DNA of 64,000 bases from an uncultured Cohaesibacter sp. (GCF_963667045.1 NZ_OY762934.1:2744501-2808500), one strand, 5' to 3'. Counted from the stretch's first letter, positions 32,929-42,275 are shown. The notes: a model not told the origin generated them from the sequence alone. Translations and numbers: made by a program.

Positions 32929-34242
32929 TCAGTGCATCAGCATTCTGGGCAACCACAGTGCGATATCCGGGAACAGCATCAGCATGGTTATTGCAAAGAG
33001 CTGCAAGAGGATGAACGGCCAGACGGAGCTGTAGATATGCATCAGGGTGATTTCGGGCGGCGCAACAGACTTCAGATAAAAGCCGGCAGGGCCAAAGGGG
33101 GGTGACAGGAAGGCCACCTGCATGTTCATACAGAACAGCACGCCGAACCAGACCGGATCAAAGCCCAACTGGGTGATGATCGGCACGAAGATCGGCATCG
33201 TCAGCAAGAGAATGCCGATCCAGTCCATGATCGTTCCCAGCACAAGGAACAGCAGCATCATCATGACAATGGTCATCAGAGGCGGCAGGTTGGCATCAAG
33301 AATGAGATCGGACATGAAGTCCCGACCGCCTGACAGGTTATATACACTGACCAGAACGCTCACGCCGAATGTCACCCAGAGCAGCACGCCGCATGCCCGC
33401 AGGGTCTGCACAAGACCGTCATTCAGCAACCCGAAGCTCATTTCTCCACGCAGGGTGATCAGGATAAGAGCTCCGGTCACGCCGATTACCGCAGCCTCGG
33501 TTATGGAGGTGATCCCGCCGTAGATGCAGTACATGATCAGGAAGATCAGAAGGATTGGCGGAACCAGCGCCTTCAGCGCCTGCTTCACCGACATCTGTGC
33601 GCGATCTTCCGGTCCAACCGGTGGCGCGAGTCTTGGGTTTTTCCAGCAGCGAAAGAGAATGTAGCTAAGATAGATACTGCCCATCATCAGGCCGGGGATC
33701 GTTGTGGCAATGAAGAGCTTCTGGATGCTCACCCCACTGACCAGACCATAGATGATCAGGACGATCGAAGGCGGGATCATGGTGCCGAGCGATCCGCCCG
33801 CCAGAATGGTGCCGATCGCAAGGTTGCGATCATATTTAAGGCGCAGCATCTGCGGCAAGGCGATGAGACCAAGCAGCACGATTTCCCCACCAATGATGCC
33901 ACTCATGGCTGCGAGGATGACTGCAATGAGCAGCGTTACAATGGCAACCCCACCTGTAATCTGTCCAGCAAGGCGCTGTAGACCGGAATACATGTCTCTT
34001 GCAAGCGTGCTGTGTTCCAGCAAGGATGCCATCAGAATGAACATCGGTACGGCGGCAAAGGAATAATCTGTTGCCATACCATAAACCTGCTTGAGCGGCA
34101 GGCCCAGGGCGTCTGGTCCGAACTGGAAGTAAATCAGAGCTGTCGCCAAGGCTCCCGCTGCGAATCCCAGAGGAACCGCACAGATCATCAAGCCAACCAG
34201 CCCCAGAAGCAGGATCAGAGAAACGATTTCAGGCGTCAGCAT
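32929..34242 (-). CDS. dctM: TRAP transporter large permease (DctM)
   Basis: A 437-residue membrane protein with DctM motifs FAAVPMFILMASLL, MSGIIGGEIVLLGLIALPQML, GTMIPPSIVLIIYG and the closing FLSPPFGPAGFYL. The start ATG 34242 sits behind GGAGGCCACA and overlaps the end of dctQ by 14 bases. The sequence is of the mannitol/chloroaromatic or sialic-acid-unrelated subgroup, consistent with the divergent receptor in this operon. Confidence 0.9.
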   Translation of the reverse strand: MLTPEIVSLILLLGLVGLMICAVPLGFAAGALATALIYFQFGPDALGLPLKQVYGMATDYSFAAVPMFILMASLLEHSTLARDMYSGLQRLAGQITGGVAIVTLLIAVILAAMSGIIGGEIVLLGLIALPQMLRLKYDRNLAIGTILAGGSLGTMIPPSIVLIIYGLVSGVSIQKLFIATTIPGLMMGSIYLSYILFRCWKNPRLAPPVGPEDRAQMSVKQALKALVPPILLIFLIMYCIYGGITSITEAAVIGVTGALILITLRGEMSFGLLNDGLVQTLRACGVLLWVTFGVSVLVSVYNLSGGRDFMSDLILDANLPPLMTIVMMMLLFLVLGTIMDWIGILLLTMPIFVPIITQLGFDPVWFGVLFCMNMQVAFLSPPFGPAGFYLKSVAPPEITLMHIYSSVWPFILLQLFAITMLMLFPDIALWLPRMLMH

Positions 34243-34777
34243 TGTGGCCTCCATCTGCTTTTGCTGCTTTGAAGGCTGCGAGTTTCAAAGTGAAATTGCG
34301 TGCCGCATATACGGCCATTACTGCACCGCAGACCACGATAAACGGTTTGATGGTTGCCGGTATCGGCGCGTTGAAGGCTGTGCCATATTTTTCCCAACTG
34401 GTCAGAGCTTCCCACGCCTCGTCAAAGCCGTAGATGCAAAGGGCGGCGCAAAAGATGAGAATGGAGACAAACTGCACGATGTCGAAGAAGAGGCGGAGTT
34501 TCGGCCCTGCCAGATCATAGGCAATGGTGATACGCAAATGGCGATCATGCCGCATGGAATAGATGCCCGCATAGACATATCCGATTGCGCAGACATAGAG
34601 TGACAGCTCGTTGGCCCATACGGTCGGCGCCATGAAGACATAGCGCGCAATCACTTCATAGGTGGTTGCGATCACGACGAGGGCAAAGAGCCATGCTGGC
34701 GCGGTCTCCCACGTCAATCTGGTGTGTCGTTTGCGCTCTTTATCACCAGTGTTGAGATTTTGAACTTTCTTGGACAA
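34229..34777 (-). CDS. dctQ: TRAP transporter small permease (DctQ)
   Basis: A 182-residue protein with four hydrophobic helices (APAWLFALVVIATTYEVIARY, then SLYVCAIGYVYAGIYS, LFFDIVQFVSILIFCAALCI and FIVVCGAVMAVYAA) and the RHDRHLRITIAYDLAG loop typical of DctQ proteins. It completes the receptor-permease set between dctP and dctM. Confidence 0.9.
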   Translation of the reverse strand: MSKKVQNLNTGDKERKRHTRLTWETAPAWLFALVVIATTYEVIARYVFMAPTVWANELSLYVCAIGYVYAGIYSMRHDRHLRITIAYDLAGPKLRLFFDIVQFVSILIFCAALCIYGFDEAWEALTSWEKYGTAFNAPIPATIKPFIVVCGAVMAVYAARNFTLKLAAFKAAKADGGHNADA

Positions 34778-34885
34778 GGAATCCTCCCGAGCAACCAGCC
34801 GGCCATATAGCCAACCGGAGATGACAATCGGAGAGATCCCGGCAGGAATCTGACGCCGCCGGGATCGTAGGAATGCGGGGAGATA

Positions 34886-35926
34886 TCAGGTCAACAGTCC
34901 GAGATTTTTCATGAACTCGATGTGGCTGTCGTAGATCTTTTTGCAGAGCTCGCTGCGGGTCGACCAGTCCTTCCAGACACCCTGAGCGGTTTCACGGAAT
35001 TTCATGCGATCTTCCTTGCTCCAGTTGGATGCCTTGATGCCCTTGGCCGCCAGCTCCGTCACAATCTTGTGGTCTTCCGTGTCGATCTGCTGGTAGAGCT
35101 TGGAAGCAATTGCAGTCTGGGCGACCTGCATGACCTCTTTCAGATCATCAGGGAGGGCGTTCCATTTTTTCAGGTTGATCGCCACATGGTCAGCTGGCAT
35201 GGAATGGAAGCCCGGATAGGTGAAGTGGTTGGCAACATCATAGACCCCGAGGTTCTTGTTGAGCGTAACGGTGCCAGCATCACATCCGTCGACCACACCG
35301 GTGGTCATGGCCGTGAAGACCTCGCCAAATGGCATGACGACCGGAGCGGCCCCCAGTTTGGCGAAAATTTCCGATTCCATTCCCGGAGGAGAGCGGAATT
35401 TCCAATCCTTGAGTGACGCAATGCCGTCCAGGGGCTTGGTGGAACTCAACGATTCAACACCAGGGCAGAAAAGGCCAATCAGATACATGCCGTGTTTGGC
35501 ATAAATCTCGTCGACCACAGGCCTGCCGCCGCCATAGTTGAGCCACGCATGCAACTGCATTGGGTTTTCGTACCCGCCCATGACATCACCGATGAACTGG
35601 AATGCAGGCTCCTTGCCGGTTTGGTAGCTTGCCCCTGTCATGTCGATATCAAGAATGCCCGAAGCGGCAGCACCAAAGGTCTCAAAGTCTTTCACAATAG
35701 CCGATGAAAAGTGCAAATCGATTTTCAGGCGACCTTCAGACAGGGTTTCGCAAAGTTTGGCCCAGTCGCCATACATCTTGCCCTGCGGTGAGCTCTCACT
35801 CATGTGTGTCTGGGCACGGAAGCGATATTTTTTGTCGCTCGCATTTGCCGTGCTGCTCATGCCAACCAGTGTGGATGCAGCTGCAGCCCCCCCAACCAGT
35901 TTAAATGCATCTCTCCGTGAAACCAT
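34886..35926 (-). CDS. dctP: TRAP transporter substrate-binding protein with Tat-like signal
   Basis: A 346-residue receptor. Start ATG 35926 behind AAGGAGGAGAAA. The N-terminus MVSRRDAFKLVGGAAAAS is a twin-arginine signal, unlike the Sec signals of the other DctP proteins here. The core contains RFRAQTHMSESSPQGKMYGDW, FRSPPGMESEIFAKLGAAPVV and TTGVVDGCDAGTVTLNKNLGVYDVANHF, placing it in the mannitol/chloroaromatic-compound DctP subgroup. Tat export could mean folding or metal binding before export. The ligand is probably a hexonate-like acid, judged from the operon enzymes. Confidence 0.88.
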   Translation of the reverse strand: MVSRRDAFKLVGGAAAASTLVGMSSTANASDKKYRFRAQTHMSESSPQGKMYGDWAKLCETLSEGRLKIDLHFSSAIVKDFETFGAAASGILDIDMTGASYQTGKEPAFQFIGDVMGGYENPMQLHAWLNYGGGRPVVDEIYAKHGMYLIGLFCPGVESLSSTKPLDGIASLKDWKFRSPPGMESEIFAKLGAAPVVMPFGEVFTAMTTGVVDGCDAGTVTLNKNLGVYDVANHFTYPGFHSMPADHVAINLKKWNALPDDLKEVMQVAQTAIASKLYQQIDTEDHKIVTELAAKGIKASNWSKEDRMKFRETAQGVWKDWSTRSELCKKIYDSHIEFMKNLGLLT

Positions 35927-35989
35927 TTTCTCCTCCTTGGTTCGTGGACAATGAAGCAAGAATCTTACTCCATTTTTGCATTGATATTT

Positions 35990-36003
35990 TGTGATATATC
36001 ACA
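35990..36003. promoter_or_regulatory. Palindromic operator candidate
   Basis: TGTGATATATCACA is a perfect 14-base palindrome in the gap between divergent dctP and gntR. It could serve the GntR regulator; the TGTGA/TCACA arms also resemble a CRP half-site pair, but the spacing is too short for CRP. Confidence 0.6.
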
Positions 36004-36097
36004 TAATATTTTGGCGTACCAGAAAAAATATTTAGTACAAACGGGTATAAGCACAGCGGGCGCCACACCTTCAGGAAGAGAAAAGCAGGATAGCGAT

Positions 36098-36847
36098 ATG
36101 TCGAAAACCAAAAGCACGAGCGAAAAACGGGATGGCATCGATCCGCTATTGCAAGGGCGCAATCTCAGCGACATTGCCTATGATCGGATCGAAGAGGCCA
36201 TCGTGCATCTCAAGATCCGTCCCGGTGAATTTACAACGGTTTCAGCACTGCAGCAGGGGATTGAGCTGGGGCGTACCCCGGTTCTGGACGCTGTCCGTCG
36301 CTTGGCAGACGACACCCTGGTTCTGGTGCAGTCAAGAAGAGGGCTGCAGGTTGCGCCGATCCAGCTTGATCGGGAGCGCCGTCTTCTGAAGTTGCGATCA
36401 GATGTCGAACGACATGCTGTGAGGCTTGCAGCCAAGAGAGCCAATTCCACTCACAGAAGTCGCATGTTCCAGTTGGTTCAGGCGTTGAGAAACGAGTTGG
36501 ACACACACAATATACAGGCCTTCAACGAGCTGGACCGTATGTTGGATATGCTTATTCTCGATGCGGCGGATGAGCCTCTGATCTTGAGGACACTACGCCC
36601 CTTGCACAGTATTTTTCGACGGACCGGTTATATCTATCTTGCGCACCTGGATCCCGATGGAGAGGCGTTTGTCAGCTCTATCGAGCGCCACGCCGTTTTG
36701 CTGGATGCCGTTGCCAGAGGCAATGAGGAAGATGCGGTTGACCATCTGGCGCATCTGATCGCGTTGGCTGAAGGCATGTTCGACATCATGGCTCGCAAGG
36801 TTGATCCCGCGCTGTTGGACATCAACATCAAGCCACTTTCTATTTAA
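36098..36847 (+). CDS. GntR-family transcriptional regulator
   Basis: A 249-residue regulator starting at ATG 36098 with AGGA upstream. The winged helix includes LSDIAYDRIEEAIVHLKIRPGEFTTV and LGRTPVLDAVRRLADDTLV. The C-terminal helical FCD-like domain has SDVERHAVRLAA and SSIERHAVLLDAVARGNEEDAVDHL. It is divergent from the TRAP-idonate operon and 33 bases upstream of a 2-hydroxyacid dehydrogenase. It probably controls both units. Confidence 0.85.
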   Translation: MSKTKSTSEKRDGIDPLLQGRNLSDIAYDRIEEAIVHLKIRPGEFTTVSALQQGIELGRTPVLDAVRRLADDTLVLVQSRRGLQVAPIQLDRERRLLKLRSDVERHAVRLAAKRANSTHRSRMFQLVQALRNELDTHNIQAFNELDRMLDMLILDAADEPLILRTLRPLHSIFRRTGYIYLAHLDPDGEAFVSSIERHAVLLDAVARGNEEDAVDHLAHLIALAEGMFDIMARKVDPALLDINIKPLSI

Positions 36848-36880
36848 TCGTTCAATCAGTTTTGGAGTGAGGATTTTGTT

Positions 36881-37861
36881 ATGGCAAAACTGAGCGTAGT
36901 GTTTCATGGACGCAACGCGTCGACCTTTCACGATGGATTTGAGGATCTTCTGGATGAGAAGCATTCCATCACAATTCTTCCCGATGTTTTGTCGGATGCT
37001 GAAATGCGATCCGCATATGAGGAGGCCGACGTCATCATCGGAACGGCAAATGGTGCGGATTTGCCGTTCCCGAAAAAGCTCCGGCTGTTTCAGGTGGCAG
37101 GTGCAGGAACTGACGGCGTAGACCCATCTCGCTTGCCGAAAGGCACGACGGTTTGCAATTGCTACGGTCATGACCAGCCGATATCGGAATATGTCATGGC
37201 GACAATCCTGAATACGCGCATTCCCATCATTGATGCCAATGCGCGTTTGCGTCAGGGTGACTGGACCTATCAATCCGGACGAAGCCTGCACGGCGAAATT
37301 GCCGGGTCTGTCATCGGTTTGATTGGTTACGGCCATATCTCGCAAACCATTGCCAGATGCGCCAAGGCTTTCGGGATGAAGGTCTATGTGTGCAATCGCA
37401 GTCCTGTTTCCCTCGGCGAAATGGTCGACCGCTATTTTCCAATTGATGACTTGCAGGGCTTTCTGTCTGATGTGGATTTTGTCGTTTCGGCGTTGCCGCT
37501 GACGGATCAAACTGCCGGGTTGATCAATGAGGAAGCCTTTGAAGCCATGAAGTCTACGGCCTTTCTTTGTAATGTAGGCAGAGGTCCCGTTGTCGATGAG
37601 AAGGCGCTCTACGAAGCCCTCAAGGGAGGAAAAATCGCCGGCGCCGCGATTGACACCTGGTATGTCTATCCTTCTGCCGACAACGACAGCCCGCAACCAT
37701 CCCGATATGCTTTCAACGAGCTGACAAATCTGGTGATGACGCCTCACATGTCTGGCTGGACGCAAGGGACGATCGATCGCCGACGTCAAGCGATGGCGGA
37801 AAATATCAACCGTCTGGCAACAGGTGTGCAGTTGGAAAATATCGTGATGGAGTTGAATTAG
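36881..37861 (+). CDS. D-isomer 2-hydroxyacid dehydrogenase family protein
   Basis: A 326-residue NAD(P)-dependent dehydrogenase. The dinucleotide motif is VIGLIGYGHISQTIA. Catalytic Arg lies in NVGRGPVVDE and His in MTPHMSGWTQ. The usual DVFxxEP glutamate region instead reads IDTWYVYPSADND, so the acid that normally partners the catalytic histidine is not at its standard place. It may belong to a subgroup with another acid or altered activity. It follows the GntR gene and likely reduces or oxidises an acid in the pathway of the divergent TRAP operon. Confidence 0.85.
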   Translation: MAKLSVVFHGRNASTFHDGFEDLLDEKHSITILPDVLSDAEMRSAYEEADVIIGTANGADLPFPKKLRLFQVAGAGTDGVDPSRLPKGTTVCNCYGHDQPISEYVMATILNTRIPIIDANARLRQGDWTYQSGRSLHGEIAGSVIGLIGYGHISQTIARCAKAFGMKVYVCNRSPVSLGEMVDRYFPIDDLQGFLSDVDFVVSALPLTDQTAGLINEEAFEAMKSTAFLCNVGRGPVVDEKALYEALKGGKIAGAAIDTWYVYPSADNDSPQPSRYAFNELTNLVMTPHMSGWTQGTIDRRRQAMAENINRLATGVQLENIVMELN

Positions 37862-38049
37862 TCAAATCCGGTCGTTTGCCTGATGTCGCAATCAGGGGGT
37901 GGTAAGGGCTTGCTTTCCTGGCTTTGAGCTTTGAAAAGATAACCAGATTTTGAGTTGCACCACCCCCAAGATGCGATTGGGCAATCACCCGCTTTCCCGT
38001 TGAGGGGAGAGAACGGGAGTGTCTGCTCGTCTGTGTATCGGGTCAGGCC
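37862..38049. other. Short non-coding stretch
   Basis: No gene is seen. It forms the left flank of the transposase remnant; no terminal inverted repeat of an insertion sequence could be picked out by eye. Confidence 0.4.
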
Positions 38050-38236
38050 ATGCGGTTTCAAACTTGATAGCGAACTGGTTGCTTGCAGCAAACCATTCTC
38101 TGACATTTCTGCCTCCGTTTTCAAAATTGCGGATGGCCGGATCGAAGGCAAGGAAGGGAATGACCTCCTGCCATGCCCTGCGCCAGGCCGGGGCAGTCGA
38201 GATGAAAGGCATCACACAAGCCACTGCTTGAGGCAT
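38050..38236 (-). pseudogene. IS256-family transposase remnant with internal deletion
   Basis: The minus strand reads APAWRRAWQEVIPFLAFDPA then IRNFENGGRNVREWFAASNQ and FAIKF. The first part matches the SWRRNWExxxPFFAFPPEIRK block of IS256 transposases. The second matches the C-terminal REWxxAxxQFAIxF block. The intervening YTTNAIESLN region is absent, so the two blocks were joined by a deletion. It is only about 60 codons and non-functional. Confidence 0.65.
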
Positions 38237-38361
38237 CTCGATGCATCTATTCCTTCAAACATGTCAAAAAACATGGCCGTGCCTATCTGAACCGTTCGTT
38301 TTGGTTGCCACAGACAACTCAAAAGCTTTCGGACTGCAGGCTATCAGGATGAAGCCCGATT

Positions 38362-39459
38362 TTAGTGTGCAAGCTTAAATTCGGCCCCATATCTCTCTGC
38401 CAGAGCAGAAATTTTTTCAACCAAAGAAGTTGATAGCGGGATGCCACTCTCCGAACGCTTGCGGTGGGTTCGCCATTCGATATCACCAGGCACCAGGACC
38501 GGGCGCGCATCGTCGCTTGGTTTGCTAGAGCGCAGTGCATCCATCATCTGCTTTTGCGTGTGAGAAAATAGCTCCGTACCCACGAAGAACGCTGGATCCA
38601 AGACGAGAAAGAAATGGCCGGTGTCCGTTGCCCGTTCATCCGGGTCACGCAATTCCTGTATTGGAGCTGCAGTTGCCCCGGAGAGAATGGCAGAAAGAAC
38701 TTCAACCATGGTGCAAATGCCATAGCCCTTATGCGCACTCATTTCCGGCGTCCCCCCGAGGGGGGTCAATCCACCTTCGGGCCTATTGTAGATGATGTCG
38801 CGCGCTTCCGCCGAATCTGTGACATAAATTCCATCCCCATCAACAACCCAGCCTTTCGGAATTGCCTTGCCGGCAAGCCAGGCCAAGTTGACCTTGCCAA
38901 TCGAAGCGGTAGACGTTGCAATATCAAAGGTCAGAGGATCGTCGTTTTCAACCGGCGCTCCGAACGCAACAGGGTTGGTTGAAAACATCGGAACCGCTCC
39001 CCCCGCAGGGACCACACAACGCGTGAAGCCGTTGGATGTAATAAGGCTGACCATCCCCGCCTTGGCGGCTCTGGCCGCATAATAGCCCGCCGCACCGAAG
39101 TGATCCGAGTGCCGAACCGAAACCACACCAACTCCAACTGACTTGGCCTTCTGGATGGCCAGATCAATCGCCTTCAGGCTGACGGCGTGGCCGAGTCCTC
39201 CGCCACCATCGATCACCGCAACTGCAGGGCTCTTGTCCTCAACGACAATCTCCGCATGAGGGTTCAGCTTCCCCTCCTTGATAAGGCCCTCATAATAGAT
39301 CAGCATCGCAATACCATGGCTATCGATGCCATTCAGATCCGCCTCTACCATAACCGACGAGGAGCTCTCGACCTGCTCTTCACTGAACCCCCAGCTTCGC
39401 AGGATTTCCGAAATTTGTGCTTTCACACAGTCTCCTGAAAAACAAATAGCTTCAGACAT
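38362..39459 (-). CDS. Malate/L-lactate dehydrogenase (Ldh2) family oxidoreductase
   Basis: A 365-residue NAD(P)-dependent dehydrogenase of the family with sulfolactate, ureidoglycolate and 2,3-diketo-L-gulonate dehydrogenases. Motifs are ADLNGIDSHGIAML (catalytic histidine), VVSVRHSDHFGAAGYYA, FSTNPVAFGAP and MSAHKGYGI. Start ATG 39459 follows GGAGGAAGAC. It is the last gene of a TRAP operon 11 bases after dctM. With no other enzyme in the operon, it is probably the first step for the imported 2-hydroxy or 2-keto acid. Confidence 0.87.
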   Translation of the reverse strand: MSEAICFSGDCVKAQISEILRSWGFSEEQVESSSSVMVEADLNGIDSHGIAMLIYYEGLIKEGKLNPHAEIVVEDKSPAVAVIDGGGGLGHAVSLKAIDLAIQKAKSVGVGVVSVRHSDHFGAAGYYAARAAKAGMVSLITSNGFTRCVVPAGGAVPMFSTNPVAFGAPVENDDPLTFDIATSTASIGKVNLAWLAGKAIPKGWVVDGDGIYVTDSAEARDIIYNRPEGGLTPLGGTPEMSAHKGYGICTMVEVLSAILSGATAAPIQELRDPDERATDTGHFFLVLDPAFFVGTELFSHTQKQMMDALRSSKPSDDARPVLVPGDIEWRTHRKRSESGIPLSTSLVEKISALAERYGAEFKLAH

Positions 39460-39470
39460 GTCTTCCTCCA

Positions 39471-40745
39471 TCAATTCAAAACAGACGGCAACCAGGTGGA
39501 AAGACCCGGTACCAGGGCAATGAGCAGCAGAATGGCTGTTATCGTTGAGACAAATGGGATGATTGTCACGATCACGCGCGTGACAGAAACCTTCGCAATG
39601 GACGAAGTCAGATACAGGCACGTGCCAACCGGTGGCGTGATCAATCCCAGCGCCAGAGACACGACCATCACTATGGCAAAATGAACCGGAGAAATGCCGA
39701 ATTGAACCGCAACCGGCATCAGAATCGGGCCCAAAATCAAAAGGGCTGGCGTCAGGTCAATTACCATTCCAACCACCAAAAGAAAGGCGATCGTAATAAG
39801 CATGAAGATCAAAGAGCTGTCCGTCAGGCTGGACATGCTGGCTGCAATGGCTTGGGGAACCTGTTCGCTAGCCATCAACCAGGCGGAACCGGTTGCTGCA
39901 GCCACAATAAACATCACCACGGCGGATGTTACAGCAGCTCGCGACATGGCTTCGAAAAGGTCAGAGAGTTTGATTTCACGATAAACAAGGCTCGAGACAA
40001 CCAAAGCATAGACAACGGCGATAACGGAGGATTCGACAACAGTGAACACTCCAAATCGAATTCCACCAACAATCAGAACCGGCAAGCCAAGCGCCCAGAT
40101 CGCGTCAAGCACGGCCACACCAACTGCACGGCACGGCAAACGCTGTTCACGCGGTACTTTCAACCGCAAACACACAAAGAAGGCAGCAATCATCATGGCT
40201 AGCCCCAACAAGATTCCCGGAATGACACCGCCGAGGAACATGTCAAGAACAGAGGTGCCCGTGATGAAGCCAAGCACGATCATGGGGATAGAAGGAGGCA
40301 CGATGATGCCAAGGATCGACGCACTTGCTGTAATCGACGCAGCCAGAGCGGGAGGATACCCCTTGCTTTTCATGGCAGGGATCATCACCGAACCAATCAT
40401 CGTCGCATCGGCAACTGCCGAGCCAGAAAAGGACGCCATGACAAGGCTGGCCGAAATATTGGTCAGCGCCAGACCGCCCCGAACCCAACCTATAAGAGCA
40501 AGGAAAGCACTGATAATTCGCCTTGTAATGCCGCCCGCCAACATAATTTCTGCAGCGAGCATGAAAAAGGGTATTGCAACAAGACTGTAGTTATCCGCTC
40601 CAACCATGATCTGCTGGGCAACCACGATCATGGGCATACTGGTTAGACTATACACCAGAACAATGAGCGTGAGGCCCAAAGCAAATGCGACCGGCATACC
40701 CGTTGCCAGAATGGCCAGAAGTACGATCAGAAAAATACTAAGCAT
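39471..40745 (-). CDS. dctM: TRAP transporter large permease (DctM)
   Basis: A 424-residue membrane protein with DctM motifs SLVAIPFFMLAAEIML, SFSGSAVADATMIGSVMIPAM, LGIIVPPSIPMIVLG and LGLITPPVGTCLYLTSS. The start ATG 40745 has GGGAG upstream and overlaps the dctQ stop by eight bases. It forms the channel of the transporter in the Ldh2 operon. Confidence 0.92.
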   Translation of the reverse strand: MLSIFLIVLLAILATGMPVAFALGLTLIVLVYSLTSMPMIVVAQQIMVGADNYSLVAIPFFMLAAEIMLAGGITRRIISAFLALIGWVRGGLALTNISASLVMASFSGSAVADATMIGSVMIPAMKSKGYPPALAASITASASILGIIVPPSIPMIVLGFITGTSVLDMFLGGVIPGILLGLAMMIAAFFVCLRLKVPREQRLPCRAVGVAVLDAIWALGLPVLIVGGIRFGVFTVVESSVIAVVYALVVSSLVYREIKLSDLFEAMSRAAVTSAVVMFIVAAATGSAWLMASEQVPQAIAASMSSLTDSSLIFMLITIAFLLVVGMVIDLTPALLILGPILMPVAVQFGISPVHFAIVMVVSLALGLITPPVGTCLYLTSSIAKVSVTRVIVTIIPFVSTITAILLLIALVPGLSTWLPSVLN

Positions 40746-41226
40746 CGTCGCGCTCCCGTTCATTAGCATTGCGGCCAAGCAACAGGCCAACAAGTCGAAC
40801 GCCTGCGATTATCAGCATCAAACCGGCCGAAGCGGGCGCAATTGCATAAATCCATCCACGAGGAATTTCGAGTGACGGGGTCAGGAACGACATTGAACGC
40901 ATCATTAATTGGAACGAGCTGTAACCCCAAACAACGAGGAATATGATAGAGAGGCCCAACGCCAAAGCTTCCAGAATTCTTCTGACTTTGGCTGGTGCTA
41001 TGCTGGTCAACAAATCCATCCCGATATGGGCATGTTTGCGGTATGCGATGACTGCACCGATAAATGTCAACCATACAAACAGGAAGCGAGCTGCCTCTTC
41101 CGCCCAAGTGAAGCCTTCACCCAGGATGTAGCGCCCCAGAACATTAAAGAAAACAATAATGACGAGCACAGACAGAAGAGCTGCAATGAGGACCTCAAGC
41201 CACTTGAGACTTGCTATATACTTCAT
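40738..41226 (-). CDS. dctQ: TRAP transporter small permease (DctQ)
   Basis: A 162-residue four-helix membrane protein with the DctQ pattern VIIVFFNVLGRYILGEGFTWAEEAARFLFVWL and AYRKHAHIGMDLL. ATG 41226 behind AGAGG is preferred over GTG 41232. It lies between dctP and dctM. Confidence 0.92.
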   Translation of the reverse strand: MKYIASLKWLEVLIAALLSVLVIIVFFNVLGRYILGEGFTWAEEAARFLFVWLTFIGAVIAYRKHAHIGMDLLTSIAPAKVRRILEALALGLSIIFLVVWGYSSFQLMMRSMSFLTPSLEIPRGWIYAIAPASAGLMLIIAGVRLVGLLLGRNANERERDDA

Positions 41227-41279
41227 TTTCACACCTCTTGGCGTTCGACCGTTCTACAATCGAACGCCGGCACTGATGA

Positions 41280-42275
41280 TTACATTTTGAGGATGCTGTC
41301 GAGAATTTCGGAACCGCCTTCGATCCCTTTGACAAGTTTGGCACGTGCCGGAGCTACCGCATCCTGCAGCTCATTAAGGTCAGGATGCGTAACGATCATG
41401 CCGGCCTCTTCAAGGCTTTTGGTATCACGTTCGGAGTCTTCGGCGAGCATTCTTCGCTCTGCTGCTGCAGCTTCCTTTGCCGCCTTCTCAAGGGCTTTCT
41501 GCTGTTCGGGTGACAAGGATTCGAAGAGATCCTTGTTAATGGAGATGGCGCCGTAGCTAAAAATGTGATTGGTAATAGCCAGATATTTCTGGACTTCATA
41601 CCAATGGTTGGCAAGCACAGTAGGAGCCGGATTTTCCTGACCATCGATCACGCCCTGACTAAGAGCGGTAAAGACTTCACTGAATGGCGTTGTCACGACA
41701 TTGAAGCCCATGGCCCGTGCAGTTTCGATATAGACCTTGTTTTCAGGAACACGCATCTTGATGCCAGCCATGTCCGCCATGGAGTTGATAGGGCGAACGG
41801 AGTTCGTCATGACACGGAAACCATTGCCAATCCAGGCGAGAACATGGATGCCAGCCTTTTCAGTTTCGGCCGCAAAGTCTTCACCAATTGGGCTATCAAA
41901 AACAGACCATGCATGCTCAAAGTCCCGAAAGACATAAGGCATCTCAAGAACCTGTAGCTTTGGCCGAGAGGCAGAGATCAACCCTCCAGTAATGCCCATC
42001 TCAATGATCCCCAGCCGCAAGCTTTCGGTCAATTCGGCCTCAGCACCCAGACTGGAATTATCGTGGATCGAGGCCGTCAGCTCTCCTTTACTGTATTCCT
42101 CCAGCTTTGGAACAAAAACCTCACGCAACGCCCGGTTCACGGCATGATCGCTGGCGTAGAAATCCGCTATTCTCAAACGCGTTGCAGCATCGGCTTGCGA
42201 GACACTCCCGAACATCGAGATACCGGCGATAAGCGCAAAACCAGCAACCATTAAATTTCGGCGATTCATAGACAT
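41280..42275 (-). CDS. dctP: TRAP transporter substrate-binding protein (DctP)
   Basis: A 331-residue periplasmic receptor with signal peptide ending SVSQADA. It shows DctP motifs GNGFRVMTNSVRPINSMADM (ligand-binding arginine), IKMRVPENKVYIETARAMG, and GVIDGQENPAPTVLANHWYE. Start ATG 42275 lies behind GGGAGGAATAA. It is first in the operon with dctQ, dctM and the Ldh2-family gene and divergent from a GntR gene. The binding pattern fits a sugar acid or hydroxy acid. Confidence 0.92.
   Translation of the reverse strand: MSMNRRNLMVAGFALIAGISMFGSVSQADAATRLRIADFYASDHAVNRALREVFVPKLEEYSKGELTASIHDNSSLGAEAELTESLRLGIIEMGITGGLISASRPKLQVLEMPYVFRDFEHAWSVFDSPIGEDFAAETEKAGIHVLAWIGNGFRVMTNSVRPINSMADMAGIKMRVPENKVYIETARAMGFNVVTTPFSEVFTALSQGVIDGQENPAPTVLANHWYEVQKYLAITNHIFSYGAISINKDLFESLSPEQQKALEKAAKEAAAAERRMLAEDSERDTKSLEEAGMIVTHPDLNELQDAVAPARAKLVKGIEGGSEILDSILKM

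Noticed and set aside
35990-36003. CRP binding site reading of TGTGATATATCACA
   Set aside because: CRP sites need a longer spacer between TGTGA and TCACA; a GntR operator is more likely.
36593-37789. A 398-codon minus-strand frame
   Set aside because: It overlaps the 2-hydroxyacid dehydrogenase and GntR genes on the opposite strand and has no recognisable domain.
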